From the NCBI GenBank assembly GCA_016185245.1, contig JACPNZ010000031.1:124001-188000 (forward strand): a DNA stretch of 64,000 nt, written 5' to 3'. The position numbers were made by a program, and so were the translations under genes. The notes beneath the pieces were generated by a model. The model was not told the DNA's origin. It worked only from the letters and a program-made list of their open reading frames with translations, and did no database searches. This document shows, piece by piece, positions 40,863-48,799 of the stretch; the first letter of the stretch is position 1, and the number at the start of each line of letters is the position of its first letter. The DNA is from Hyphomicrobiales bacterium. GTDB lineage: Bacteria > Pseudomonadota > Alphaproteobacteria > Rhizobiales > Aestuariivirgaceae.

Positions 40863-40890
40863 GCGAATAGTGAGTGGAGAGTAGGGAAGG
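40863..40890 (+). repeat. Degenerate heptanucleotide repeat, copy 1
   Basis: Four consecutive heptads (GCGAATA, GTGAGTG, GAGAGTA, GGGAAGG) fit a degenerate GNGARTA unit and are followed by GGGCCCT. The same heptad pattern followed by GGGCCCT recurs between nadK and the RND gene at 58072, suggesting a genome-wide intergenic element. Confidence 0.55.
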
Positions 40891-40922
40891 GCCCTCCTTC
40901 AAGCACCACCATCGCCGACGGC

Positions 40923-41945
40923 CTACTCCTCGTCCGCCGCCACGCCCTTGGAGCCGAAGAAGGCTTCCGGGAAGTTGAGGCCGACATCGCGGGTGCCGCT
41001 GTCGGCCGCCTTGTCCCAGATCTTCATGAACTGGGCCTTGCTGTCGGCGAAGTTCTTCAGGCGCTCGCCCCGGTCGGCCGGATACATGAATTCGATGGTC
41101 GATCGGTCGGTGGGCGAGATCGTATTGTTGGAGGATTGGATATAGCAGCTGCTGTCCTTGCCCTTCAGATAATATTCCGCCGGAAAGTAATAGAGCATGA
41201 CCGACTGGGGATCGAAGTCGGTGGCCATCAGCTTCAGGTCATCGCCGGCATAGGGCGCCATGTTGAACTTGATGGTGGCCTCGTCCCAGTTGTTGGGCGG
41301 GCCTTCGAGATACTTGACGATATAGTCCCAGTTGAACTGGTTGGAGCAGTCCGACAAGGGGCTCTGGTGCTCGTGCAGGAAACCCAGCGCATGGCCGAAC
41401 TCGTGCAGGATGACGCCCTGCACTTCCGGCTTGTCGAAGGCAGCCATGTCGGTGGCCTTGTCGAAACCTTCGAGATTGAGGGTTGCCTCTTCCTGCTTGG
41501 CGTAGACCACGCCATTCTGGCCGAGCAACGACCAGTAGCCGGGCTTTTCGTAGGCCACCCGGATCTGGCTCTCGCGCCCGTTGGGATCGCAGCGGCGCGG
41601 GCTTCCAGCCTTGCCAAAATCGAGCTTGATGCTCATCTTCGCATCGTCGGTCCAGGCGGTGGCGACTTCGGCTACTTTCGAATTTATCTCGTCACTGCCG
41701 GCCATGAAGCAGACGCGCAGCTTGGCGTAGGTCGGCGGCCACTGCACCAGCTTACTGTAGATGCCTTTCGCCTCGTCGGAATCGTCCATCCTGGCGAGCG
41801 ACTTCATCGCCGCCATCATACGCTTGGAATAGGCAACCGGCAGCCCACCCTTGCCCGAAGGATCGTGGGCCGATGCACTGCCGGACAAGGCCAGTGCGGC
41901 AAGAGCCGTGCTGCAGAGAAGAGTGGTGAGTTTCAACGCCATCAT
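40923..41945 (-). CDS. Secreted astacin-like zinc metalloprotease (M12 family)
   Basis: A 340-residue exported protease. The signal peptide is ALKLTTLLCSTALAALALSG with a likely cleavage after SASA. The catalytic core has the metzincin motif HEFGHALGFLHEHQSP (HExxHxxGxxH; about residues 180-195), and a downstream SVMLYYF provides the Met-turn Met. Several Cys (CFMAG, RRCDP, DCSN, SSCY) could pair in the periplasm or outside. A GGAGAG ribosome-binding site supports the first of two adjacent ATGs (41945). A longer frame to 42230 is an antisense shadow. The substrate is unknown, and no dedicated secretion system is adjacent. Confidence 0.85.
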   Translation of the reverse strand: MMALKLTTLLCSTALAALALSGSASAHDPSGKGGLPVAYSKRMMAAMKSLARMDDSDEAKGIYSKLVQWPPTYAKLRVCFMAGSDEINSKVAEVATAWTDDAKMSIKLDFGKAGSPRRCDPNGRESQIRVAYEKPGYWSLLGQNGVVYAKQEEATLNLEGFDKATDMAAFDKPEVQGVILHEFGHALGFLHEHQSPLSDCSNQFNWDYIVKYLEGPPNNWDEATIKFNMAPYAGDDLKLMATDFDPQSVMLYYFPAEYYLKGKDSSCYIQSSNNTISPTDRSTIEFMYPADRGERLKNFADSKAQFMKIWDKAADSGTRDVGLNFPEAFFGSKGVAADEE

Positions 41946-42110
41946 GGGTGGCTCTCCGGTGGACCAAGTATTGGGGGTGGCCAAAGCTAACATACCTGCG
42001 GCGGCCGGCAAGGGCCAGGCTGGCCGGCGGCGCTTGCCTTCGCGACAACGCCGGCAAACATGCGAAAGTGATTTGGCAGCGGGCCGGCGGTAGGGCAACT
42101 TGGCGCCATC

Positions 42111-42350
42111 ATGGACCGCGACCGGATCGCCGCCTGCCTGCCGCCGAGGCTGCATTCCTTCAGCCGGATGATCCTCGACTACTACCTGGCCGGCCACATG
42201 CCGACGGCGGAATTCCGCCGCTGGTTTCACATGCCCAATTCCGACTACCTGCCGGTGAGCGACTGCATCGCCCAGCTCGTCGATCCCGACTACATACCCG
42301 AGGCCCGCCTTCCCGCCAGCGTCACCTTGATCACTCCGAAGCCCATTTGA
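42111..42350 (+). CDS. Small hypothetical protein (79 aa)
   Basis: A 79-residue ORF with coding-like composition: MDRDRIAACLPPRLHSFSRM, a helical ILDYYLAGHMPTAEFRRWFH, and a C-terminal DYIPEARLPASVTLITP. No signal peptide, membrane segment or recognised domain is seen. It lies 31 bases upstream of cysK on the same strand, so it may be co-transcribed with it. The ribosome-binding site is weak. Confidence 0.55.
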   Translation: MDRDRIAACLPPRLHSFSRMILDYYLAGHMPTAEFRRWFHMPNSDYLPVSDCIAQLVDPDYIPEARLPASVTLITPKPI

Positions 42351-42381
42351 CGGGCGCCTTCGCCTCGGGCATTCCTAGGCC

Positions 42382-43407
42382 ATGGATATCAAGCAAGACG
42401 TCGTCGCGGCCATCGGCAATACCCCGCTGATCAAGCTTCGCCGGGCCTCCGAGATGACCGGCTGCACCATCCTCGGCAAGGCCGAATTCATGAATCCCGG
42501 CCAGTCGGTGAAGGACCGCGCCGCCCTGTTCATCATTCGCGATGCGATCGCCAAAGGCGAGCTCAAACCCGGCGGCACTATTGTTGAAGGCACGGCGGGG
42601 AACACCGGCATCGGCCTTGCCGTGGTCGCCAACGCCATGGGTTTCCGTACGGTGATCGTCATTCCGGTCACTCAGAGCCAGGAGAAGAAGGACGCGCTCC
42701 GCCAGCTCGGCGCCGAGCTGGTCGAAGTTCCCGCCGTGCCCTACCGGAACCCCAATAATTACGTGAAATATTCCGGCCGCCTGGCCAAGGCCATGGGTGC
42801 GGTCTGGGCCAACCAGTTCGACAATGTGGCGAACCGCCAGGCCCATATCGAGACAACCGCGCCGGAAATCTGGGCCCAGACCGACGGCAAGGTCGATGCC
42901 TTCGTTTCGGCGGTGGGTTCCGGTGGCACCCTCGCCGGCGTTGGCATGGGGCTCAAGGCCAGGAACAGACACGTCAAGGCGGTTCTGGCCGACCCGATGG
43001 GCGCGGCACTCTACAATTTTTACAAGCACGGCGAACTCAAGGCCGAGGGCTCGTCGATCACCGAAGGCATCGGCCAGGGCCGCATTACCGCCAATCTTGA
43101 GGGAGCCGTTATTGACGAGGCCTTCCAGATTCCCGACAGCGAAGCTATTCCCATCGCTTTCGATCTCATTGAATACGAAGGCCTGTGCATGGGCGGCTCG
43201 ACCGGCATCAATGTCGCCGGCGCCATCCGCATGGCGAGGCTGATGGGGCCCGGACACACCATCGTCACGGTGCTCTGCGACTACGCCACGCGCTATGCTT
43301 CGAAACTGTTCAATCCGGCGTTTCTGCGCGAGAAGAACCTGCCGGTGCCGAAGTGGCTCGAGGCGACGCCCAAGGTGCCGACGGTGTTCGAAGAGGTGTC
43401 CGTTTGA
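42382..43407 (+). CDS. cysK: Cysteine synthase A (O-acetylserine sulfhydrylase)
   Basis: A 341-residue fold-type II PLP enzyme that makes cysteine from O-acetylserine and sulfide. IGNTPLIKLRRASE is the N-terminal signature. The PLP Lys is in NPGQSVKDRAALF (about K41), and the phosphate-binding loop is EGTAGNTGIGLAVVA. It is ~30 residues longer than enteric CysK, with the C-terminal block ATRYASKLFNPAFLREK seen in an alphaproteobacterial subgroup. Its stop overlaps the TTG start of the AlaX gene. Confidence 0.92.
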   Translation: MDIKQDVVAAIGNTPLIKLRRASEMTGCTILGKAEFMNPGQSVKDRAALFIIRDAIAKGELKPGGTIVEGTAGNTGIGLAVVANAMGFRTVIVIPVTQSQEKKDALRQLGAELVEVPAVPYRNPNNYVKYSGRLAKAMGAVWANQFDNVANRQAHIETTAPEIWAQTDGKVDAFVSAVGSGGTLAGVGMGLKARNRHVKAVLADPMGAALYNFYKHGELKAEGSSITEGIGQGRITANLEGAVIDEAFQIPDSEAIPIAFDLIEYEGLCMGGSTGINVAGAIRMARLMGPGHTIVTVLCDYATRYASKLFNPAFLREKNLPVPKWLEATPKVPTVFEEVSV

Positions 43408-44120
43408 CCGCGCTTCTCTTCCGCGACGATGCGTTTCTCAAATCCTGCGAGGCCACGGTCGTCGGTCACAGCGAGCGCGGCGGCATCGTGCTCGACCGCA
43501 CGGTGTTCTATGCCACCGCCGGCGGCCAGCCGGGCGACAGGGGTGTGGTGCTGCATGATGGCCAGGAAACCGCCATCGCTACCACGGTCTATGGCGAGGC
43601 GAAGAACGTGGTGCATGTGCCGGCGGCGGCGGGTTCATTGCCACCAGTGGGTGCCAGGGTGACGGCGCGCCTCGACTGGGCCACGCGCTACCGCAACATG
43701 CGGGCTCATACGCTGATGCATCTGCTGTGCGCCTCGGTGCCCCATGCCGTTACCGGCGGGGCCATTTCCGAGGATGGCGGCCGCATCGACTTCGATATCC
43801 CGGAAGGTCAGATTCCCGACAGGCAGGAGCTCAGTGAACGGATCAATCGTCTGATCGCCGAGGATCATGCGGTGACCTTCCGCTGGATCACCGACGCCGA
43901 GATGGAGCAAAACCAGCATTTGATCCGTACCATGTCGGTGAAGCCGCCGATGGGAACGGGACAAGTGCGCCTCGTCATGATCGGCCCCGAGGGCAAGATC
44001 GACCTGCAGCCCTGCGGCGGGACCCATGTGCGCTCGACCGCCGAAATCGGTCCCGTGGCGGTGGCCAAGATCGAGAACAAGGGCAAGATCAACCGCCGCA
44101 TCCGCCTGGTGTTCGCATGA
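43404..44120 (+). CDS. Alanyl-tRNA editing protein (AlaX-type deacylase)
   Basis: A 238-residue freestanding editing domain related to the second half of AlaRS. It hydrolyses mis-charged Ser- or Gly-tRNA(Ala). The first zinc pair is in RAHTLMHLLCA (HxxxH). The second is in LQPCGGTHVRSTAEIG (CxxxH). The N-terminal FYATAGGQPGDRG is the typical glycine-rich block. The likely start is TTG at 43404, overlapping the cysK stop and preceded by GAAGAGG; no ATG fits. It overlaps the sulfurtransferase start by four bases. Confidence 0.9.
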   Translation: MTALLFRDDAFLKSCEATVVGHSERGGIVLDRTVFYATAGGQPGDRGVVLHDGQETAIATTVYGEAKNVVHVPAAAGSLPPVGARVTARLDWATRYRNMRAHTLMHLLCASVPHAVTGGAISEDGGRIDFDIPEGQIPDRQELSERINRLIAEDHAVTFRWITDAEMEQNQHLIRTMSVKPPMGTGQVRLVMIGPEGKIDLQPCGGTHVRSTAEIGPVAVAKIENKGKINRRIRLVFA

Positions 44121-44965
44121 GCGACGATATCGTTTCAACCGGCTGGCTGGCCCGGCATCTCGACTCACCCGACATCGCCATTCTCGATGCCTCCTGGCAC
44201 TTGCCGTCGGCCAGGCGCGATGCGCCCAAGGAATTTGCCGAAGGTCATATTCCGGGCGCCCAGTTTTTCGATATCGACGAACTTTCCGACACTGCAAACC
44301 CGCTCCCCCACATGCTGCCGAGCCCGGAGAAATTCTCCTCGCGCATGCGTAAGATGGGGGTGGGCGACGGCAAGCGGGTGATCGTCTACGACACTCAAGG
44401 CCTCTATTCGGCGGCGCGCGCCTGGTGGATGTTCAAGGTCTTCGGCCACGACGATGTGACGGTCCTCGACGGCGGCTTGCCCAAATGGAAGGCCGAGGGA
44501 AGGCCGCTCGCCGATGGGGCGGCGGCAAAGCCCCAGGAGCGCCATTTCACGGCGCGTTACCGTTCGATGCTGGTGCGCGACAAGACGGAAGTCGCCGCCG
44601 CCCTCAAATCGGCGCGCGAGCAGCTGGCCGACGCTCGGGGGCCGGCAAGGTTCCGCGGCGAAGAGCCGGAACCGCGCGCCGGCGTCCGGGCCGGCCACAT
44701 GCCGGGTGCGCGCAATGTCCACTATGCGTCGCTGCTCAAGCCTGACGGTACCCTCAAGTCAGCCGAAGATGTCGCCGCCATATTCAAGGCCGCGGGAATC
44801 GATCTCGCCCGGCCGGTCATCACCAGCTGCGGCTCCGGGGTTACCGCGGCCATCGTCAACCTCGGGCTGACGCTCGCCGGGGCACGGGCGCACGCCCTTT
44901 ACGACGGCTCCTGGGCCGAATGGGGTGCGGATGCGGATTTGTCCGTGGTGACGGGGCCGGCTTAG
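44117..44965 (+). CDS. sseA: 3-mercaptopyruvate/thiosulfate sulfurtransferase
   Basis: A 282-residue two-domain rhodanese. The inactive N-domain has ILDASWHLPSARRDAPKEF and AEGHIPGAQFFDIDEL. The C-domain carries the persulfide Cys in TSCGSGVTAA, the six-residue active loop typical of mercaptopyruvate sulfurtransferase (SseA). GHMPGARNVHY is the second rhodanese box. It forms a sulfur/editing operon with cysK and alaX. Its stop overlaps the stop region of the Doc remnant on the other strand. Confidence 0.93.
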   Translation: MSDDIVSTGWLARHLDSPDIAILDASWHLPSARRDAPKEFAEGHIPGAQFFDIDELSDTANPLPHMLPSPEKFSSRMRKMGVGDGKRVIVYDTQGLYSAARAWWMFKVFGHDDVTVLDGGLPKWKAEGRPLADGAAAKPQERHFTARYRSMLVRDKTEVAAALKSAREQLADARGPARFRGEEPEPRAGVRAGHMPGARNVHYASLLKPDGTLKSAEDVAAIFKAAGIDLARPVITSCGSGVTAAIVNLGLTLAGARAHALYDGSWAEWGADADLSVVTGPA

Positions 44966-45216
44966 TCTTTTGCGGTGACCCGCAACCATTCGGCGAAGTC
45001 ACCTTCACTGAATTCGCCTGCCGCCAGACCGTAAACCATGGTTACGATTGCGACTTCGTCGAAGTCCGCCACGATTCCATTGAGCGCCAGAAAAACCGCG
45101 GCGGCGAGCATTCCGCTGCGCTTGTTGCCGTCGACGAAGGGATGGTTCTTGACGACGCCGGCGCAATAGGCGGCCTTCGCGGCATCGCCGAACGTGGCAG
45201 CCCTGCCAGGCGCCGG
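44962..45216 (-). pseudogene. Doc/Fic-type toxin remnant, C-terminal part only
   Basis: Reading the minus strand between the aapP stop and 44962 gives an ~84-residue open frame without a start: AATFGDAAKAAYCAGVVKNH, then PFVDGNKRSGMLAAAVFLAL and NGIVADF, ending EGDFAEWLRVTAKD and a TAA. NHPFVDGNKR is the Fic/Doc active-site motif of death-on-curing toxins (His and the GNKR loop intact). The N-terminal half and any antitoxin gene are missing, and no ATG/GTG upstream in frame remains. The fragment follows the aapP TGA codon in the same frame. It is probably the residue of a deleted toxin-antitoxin pair. Confidence 0.75.
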
Positions 45217-45984
45217 TCAGTGCAGAATCTGGCTGAGGAACAGCCGGGTGCGCTCGCTCTTGGGATTGGAGAAGAACTCGGCCGGCGCGTTCTGCTCGAC
45301 GATCTGGCCCTGGTCCATGAAGATCACCCGGTTGGCGACCTGGCGGGCAAAGCCCATCTCGTGGGTGACGCACAGCATGGTCATGCCCGATTGCGCCAGA
45401 TCGACCATGACCTCGAGAACTTCCTTGATCATTTCCGGATCGAGTGCGGAGGTGGGCTCGTCGAACAGCATGAGCTTGGGGTTCATGCACAGGGCGCGAG
45501 CGATCGCCACCCGCTGCTGCTGGCCGCCCGACAGCTGGCCGGGATATTTCAGCGCCTGTTCGGGAATCTTAACCCGGGTCAGAAGCTTCATCGCCAGCTC
45601 GTCGGCATCCTTCTTGGGCAGCTTGCGCACCCAGATGGGCGCCAGCGTGCAGTTCTCCAAAACCGTCAAATGCGGGAACAGGTTGAAGTGCTGGAACACC
45701 ATGCCGACCTCGCGGCGCACTTCGTCGATCTTCTTCAGATCGTTGGTGAGCGGAATGCCGTCGACCACGATGTCGCCCTTCTGGTGCTCCTCCAGCCGGT
45801 TGATGCAGCGGATGAGCGTCGACTTGCCCGACCCCGACGGACCGCAGATGACGATGCGCTCGCCCTTGTAGACGGTGAGATTGATGTCGCGCAGCACGTG
45901 AAACTCGCCATACCACTTGTTCATGGCGCTGATCTGGATGGCGATCTCGTTCTCCGCCGGCGACTGGACTGCGGCCTGGGCCAT
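45217..45984 (-). CDS. aapP: General L-amino-acid ABC transporter, ATP-binding protein
   Basis: A 255-residue polar-amino-acid-family ATPase that powers AapQM. Walker A is [10 protein letters not shown], the signature is [15 protein letters not shown], Walker B is [11 protein letters not shown], and the H-loop is CVTHEMG. The N-terminus has the AapP-like [16 protein letters not shown]. It ends at 45217 with TGA, after which the same frame continues into the Doc remnant. It lies three bases after aapM. Confidence 0.95.
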   Translation of the reverse strand: MAQAAVQSPAENEIAIQISAMNKWYGEFHVLRDINLTVYKGERIVICGPSGSGKSTLIRCINRLEEHQKGDIVVDGIPLTNDLKKIDEVRREVGMVFQHFNLFPHLTVLENCTLAPIWVRKLPKKDADELAMKLLTRVKIPEQALKYPGQLSGGQQQRVAIARALCMNPKLMLFDEPTSALDPEMIKEVLEVMVDLAQSGMTMLCVTHEMGFARQVANRVIFMDQGQIVEQNAPAEFFSNPKSERTRLFLSQILH

Positions 45985-45987
45985 GGC

Positions 45988-47490
45988 TTACCTCTTGTGT
46001 CCGGTATGGAGCCGGCGCTCCGTATAGATCGAATAGCGCGACATGCCGAAGCAGAACACCCAGTACATCAGCGCCACGGTGAGATAGCCGGTGGGTGCCG
46101 AACTCGCCGTCGCCCAGGCCGAATCGCGCAAGCTTGCCTGCAGGATGCCGAGCAAGTCGAAGAGGCCGATGATCAGCAACAGCGTCGTGTCCTTGAACAG
46201 GCTGATGAAATTGCCGACGATGTTGGGAATGGAGACCTTGAGGGCCTGGGGCAGGACGATCTTGTTCATCATCTGCCAGAAAGAAAGCCCGACAGCCATG
46301 GCGCCCTCATACTGTCCTTTCGGTATGGACTGCAGACCGCCACGCACCACCTCCGCCATGTAGGCGGACGAAAACATCGCAACCCCGATCAGCGCCCTGA
46401 GCAGCTTGTCGAAACTGGTGCCCGGCGGCAAGAACAGCGGCAGCATGACGCTCGACATGAACAGCACGGTGATCAACGGAACGCCGCGAATGATCTCGAT
46501 GTAGATGACCGACAGCATTCGGACGATCGGCATCCGCGAGCGGCGACCCAGGGCCAGGACGATGCCGACCGGAAGGGACACGACGATGCCGGTGATCGAA
46601 ACGACCAGCGTCACGGTCAGTCCGCCCCATTGCGGAGTCTCGACCGGCAACAGTCCGAAATCGAAATCGAGAAGCAGCATGGCCAGCAGGATGCCGGCCA
46701 GCCCAACCGCCCAACCGGCGGCCGCCACAAAGCCGCCGCGCGGCGCCCGCCTTACTGCCGTTCCGATCGAGAGCGCGCCGGAACCCAGGAGCAGCAAGCC
46801 GGTCAGGATCGATATGAGCGAATTCGACGTGCCGCCGATGGTCGTCTGCAACGGACCGGTCAGAAAGGAGGCGAACCACAGTCCCACGGCCGCTCCCGCC
46901 AGTCCAAGTCCCGCCTTGTTGCAGGCAATGCCTTCCTCAAGGCCGAAGGCGGCGAGCGGCACGATGACCGCGGCCAGCAACATGAGTGAAATTACCAGGG
47001 CATATGTTGCCAGGTCGAAATTGAAATTGCCGCCGGTGAGCAGGACCAGGGTAACGAGCGGAAACGCCAGGAACAGCAGCGCGACATTCCAGTTCTTGTA
47101 AGGTGCCGAAGGTATGAGCATCGGGGCGAGCAGCGCGGCACCCGCCACGAAACACACATTGACCCGCCAACGCTGATCGATGGGATAGAAGCCGTAGACC
47201 CATTGCCCCATCTTGGCGGCGACCATGGGCCAGCACGCCCCCGAGTTTTCGCCGAGACAAGCTTGCCGGTCGGCGCCGGACCACACCGCCCGCAGGAAAG
47301 CGAAGTCGAAGATCGACGAGAGGACCCACAGGGCCAGGGCACCGAAGAGGATTGTTACGAGACTGCTGCCGATCGATGGAAACAGGTTCTGGCGAAGCCA
47401 GCCTTGCAGGCCCGTCATGCTGGCCGGTGGCGGCAGCCGGGGCGCATCTTCCTGGCGAAGATATGCAACGCTCGATGGGGTCAAGGCCAT
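45988..47490 (-). CDS. aapM: General L-amino-acid ABC transporter permease AapM
   Basis: An inner-membrane permease of 500 residues. The C-terminal ~220 residues are a HisM-type permease domain with the EAA-like loop SKPKGQ equivalent at IPKGQYEGAMAVGLSFWQMM followed by LPQALKVSIPNI. The N-terminal half has the periplasmic ADRQACLGENSGACWPMV segment typical of AapM. It then has extra hydrophobic helices (about residues 110-290), making it clearly longer than the usual ~380-430-aa AapM. It is tightly packed between aapQ and aapP. Confidence 0.92.
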   Translation of the reverse strand: MALTPSSVAYLRQEDAPRLPPPASMTGLQGWLRQNLFPSIGSSLVTILFGALALWVLSSIFDFAFLRAVWSGADRQACLGENSGACWPMVAAKMGQWVYGFYPIDQRWRVNVCFVAGAALLAPMLIPSAPYKNWNVALLFLAFPLVTLVLLTGGNFNFDLATYALVISLMLLAAVIVPLAAFGLEEGIACNKAGLGLAGAAVGLWFASFLTGPLQTTIGGTSNSLISILTGLLLLGSGALSIGTAVRRAPRGGFVAAAGWAVGLAGILLAMLLLDFDFGLLPVETPQWGGLTVTLVVSITGIVVSLPVGIVLALGRRSRMPIVRMLSVIYIEIIRGVPLITVLFMSSVMLPLFLPPGTSFDKLLRALIGVAMFSSAYMAEVVRGGLQSIPKGQYEGAMAVGLSFWQMMNKIVLPQALKVSIPNIVGNFISLFKDTTLLLIIGLFDLLGILQASLRDSAWATASSAPTGYLTVALMYWVFCFGMSRYSIYTERRLHTGHKR

Positions 47491-47494
47491 GGCC

Positions 47495-48679
47495 TCACCG
47501 CTCCACCAGTTTCATGCGGGCGTTGAACCAGTTCATCAGCAGCGAAGTGAAGAGGCTGAGCGACAGGTAGACGAACATCCACAGGCTGACGATTTCGATC
47601 GCCTTGCCGGTCTGGTTGAGCACCGTTCCTCCCGCCGCCACCAGATCGGGGTAGCCGATGGCCACCGCCAGAGAGGAATTCTTGGTCAAGCTGAGGTAGG
47701 TGCTGGCCAGCGGCGGAATGACCACCCGCATGGCCTGGGGCACGGTCACCAGGCGGAGCGTGGCGCCGGCGCGAAGCCCGAGCGCATGGGCGGCCTCGGT
47801 CTGACCGTGGCTGACCGAAAGGACGCCGGCGCGAACCGCTTCGGCGATATAGGTGGCGGTGTAAAGCGACAGGGCGAGAAACAACGCCATGAATTCGGGA
47901 AGCACGGCGACGCCGCCCGAGAAATTGAAGCCCGCCAGCGCCGGGTATTCCCAGTCGACCGGGAATCCCTCGATCGCCAGGCCGAGCAGCGGCAGGACAA
48001 CGATCAGTGCCAGCGCTGTCCAAACAACCGGAAACGGCTGGCCGGTTGCCGATTGCCGTGCCCGGGCCCAGCGCGCGATGACGATCGATCCGACGATTGC
48101 CGCCAGCAGCGCCACCAGTCCCAGCCAGGCGCCATCGCCGAACATCGGTTTGGGCATCATCAGCCCCTTCTTCGACAGGAAAAACCAGCCGAACAGGCTG
48201 TAAGCCTGGTGTGCATCGGGCAGGGGCTGGCGGACGGCGCTGTAGAAAACGAAAATCCACAACAGCAGGGGCACATTGCGGAAGATTTCGATGTAAACGG
48301 TGGCGATGCGCGAGGCCAGCCAATTCTTCGACAGCCGCATGATGCCCACGACGAATCCGACAATCGTCGCGGCGATGATCGCCAGGAACGCGATCAGCAC
48401 GGTATTGAGGAACCCGACATAGAGCGCCGTGCCGTAGTTCGACGCGCTGGTATAGGGCACCAGCGTCTGAATGATGTCGAAGCCCGCCGTGCGCGACAGA
48501 AAGGCGAAGCCGAAATCCTTGTTCAGCCGCTGCAAATTGAGAATGGTATTATGGACGATCTCGTAGGCAACCAGCACCAGCACGACCACCAGCACGGCTT
48601 GAAAGAATAGGGCCCGCAGTTTGGGATCGTTCCAGATGGAAACCTTTGCGACGTTACGAGTACCGCTCGCGATCGTCAT
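47495..48679 (-). CDS. aapQ: General L-amino-acid ABC transporter permease AapQ
   Basis: A 394-residue permease partner. An N-terminal helix is followed by a large periplasmic insertion and the C-terminal HisM-like domain with FLALSLYTATYIAEAVRAG and SHGQTEAAHALGLRAGATLR (EAA loop). QTLVPYTSASNYGTALYVGF and EIFRNVPLLLWIFVFY are characteristic of AapQ. It is separated from aapJ by 120 bases containing a stable hairpin. Confidence 0.94.
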   Translation of the reverse strand: MTIASGTRNVAKVSIWNDPKLRALFFQAVLVVVLVLVAYEIVHNTILNLQRLNKDFGFAFLSRTAGFDIIQTLVPYTSASNYGTALYVGFLNTVLIAFLAIIAATIVGFVVGIMRLSKNWLASRIATVYIEIFRNVPLLLWIFVFYSAVRQPLPDAHQAYSLFGWFFLSKKGLMMPKPMFGDGAWLGLVALLAAIVGSIVIARWARARQSATGQPFPVVWTALALIVVLPLLGLAIEGFPVDWEYPALAGFNFSGGVAVLPEFMALFLALSLYTATYIAEAVRAGVLSVSHGQTEAAHALGLRAGATLRLVTVPQAMRVVIPPLASTYLSLTKNSSLAVAIGYPDLVAAGGTVLNQTGKAIEIVSLWMFVYLSLSLFTSLLMNWFNARMKLVER

Positions 48680-48762
48680 CCTCGCTCACCCTTGCCTTCG
48701 CGGGCATCCTGCCCCTCCCCTGGGAGCGCAAGCCAGCGGATCCTATTCCGGAGGAAACGAAA

Positions 48763-48789
48763 GGGAGCCCGGCGCTGTGCCGGACTCCC
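48763..48789 (-). terminator. Hairpin between aapJ and aapQ (terminator/attenuator)
   Basis: On the minus strand, GGGAGTCCGGC and GCCGGGCTCCC form an 11-bp stem (one G-U pair) with a five-base loop, followed by TTTCGTTTCC. It lies 10 bases downstream of the aapJ stop codon. Such hairpins after binding-protein genes commonly terminate part of transcription or protect the upstream mRNA, giving more AapJ than permease. Confidence 0.72.
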
Positions 48790-48799
48790 GAATTTCGTG

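Larger units (their letters stand above)
40268..40922. other. Gene-poor stretch with a possible frameshifted mini-gene and repeats
   Basis: About 650 bases without a clear intact gene between pyrH and the astacin-like gene. It contains the possible broken small gene at 40343-40488, a promoter-like A+T-rich patch (ACTATATACCATAGG near 40,816-40,830), a degenerate heptanucleotide repeat at 40863-40890 and a GGGCCCTCC motif after it. rpsB and tsf, common upstream neighbours of pyrH, are not found here. One of these segments presumably holds the pyrH promoter. Confidence 0.6.

Noticed and set aside
40680-41990. A 436-codon plus-strand frame opposite the astacin-like gene.
   Set aside because: The minus-strand gene has a signal peptide and zinc motif; the plus frame has none and starts in repeat DNA.
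44920-46989. A 689-codon plus-strand frame across the Doc remnant, aapP and part of aapM.
   Set aside because: Composition is HDRQ-rich with no motif, and the minus strand holds a complete ABC transporter.
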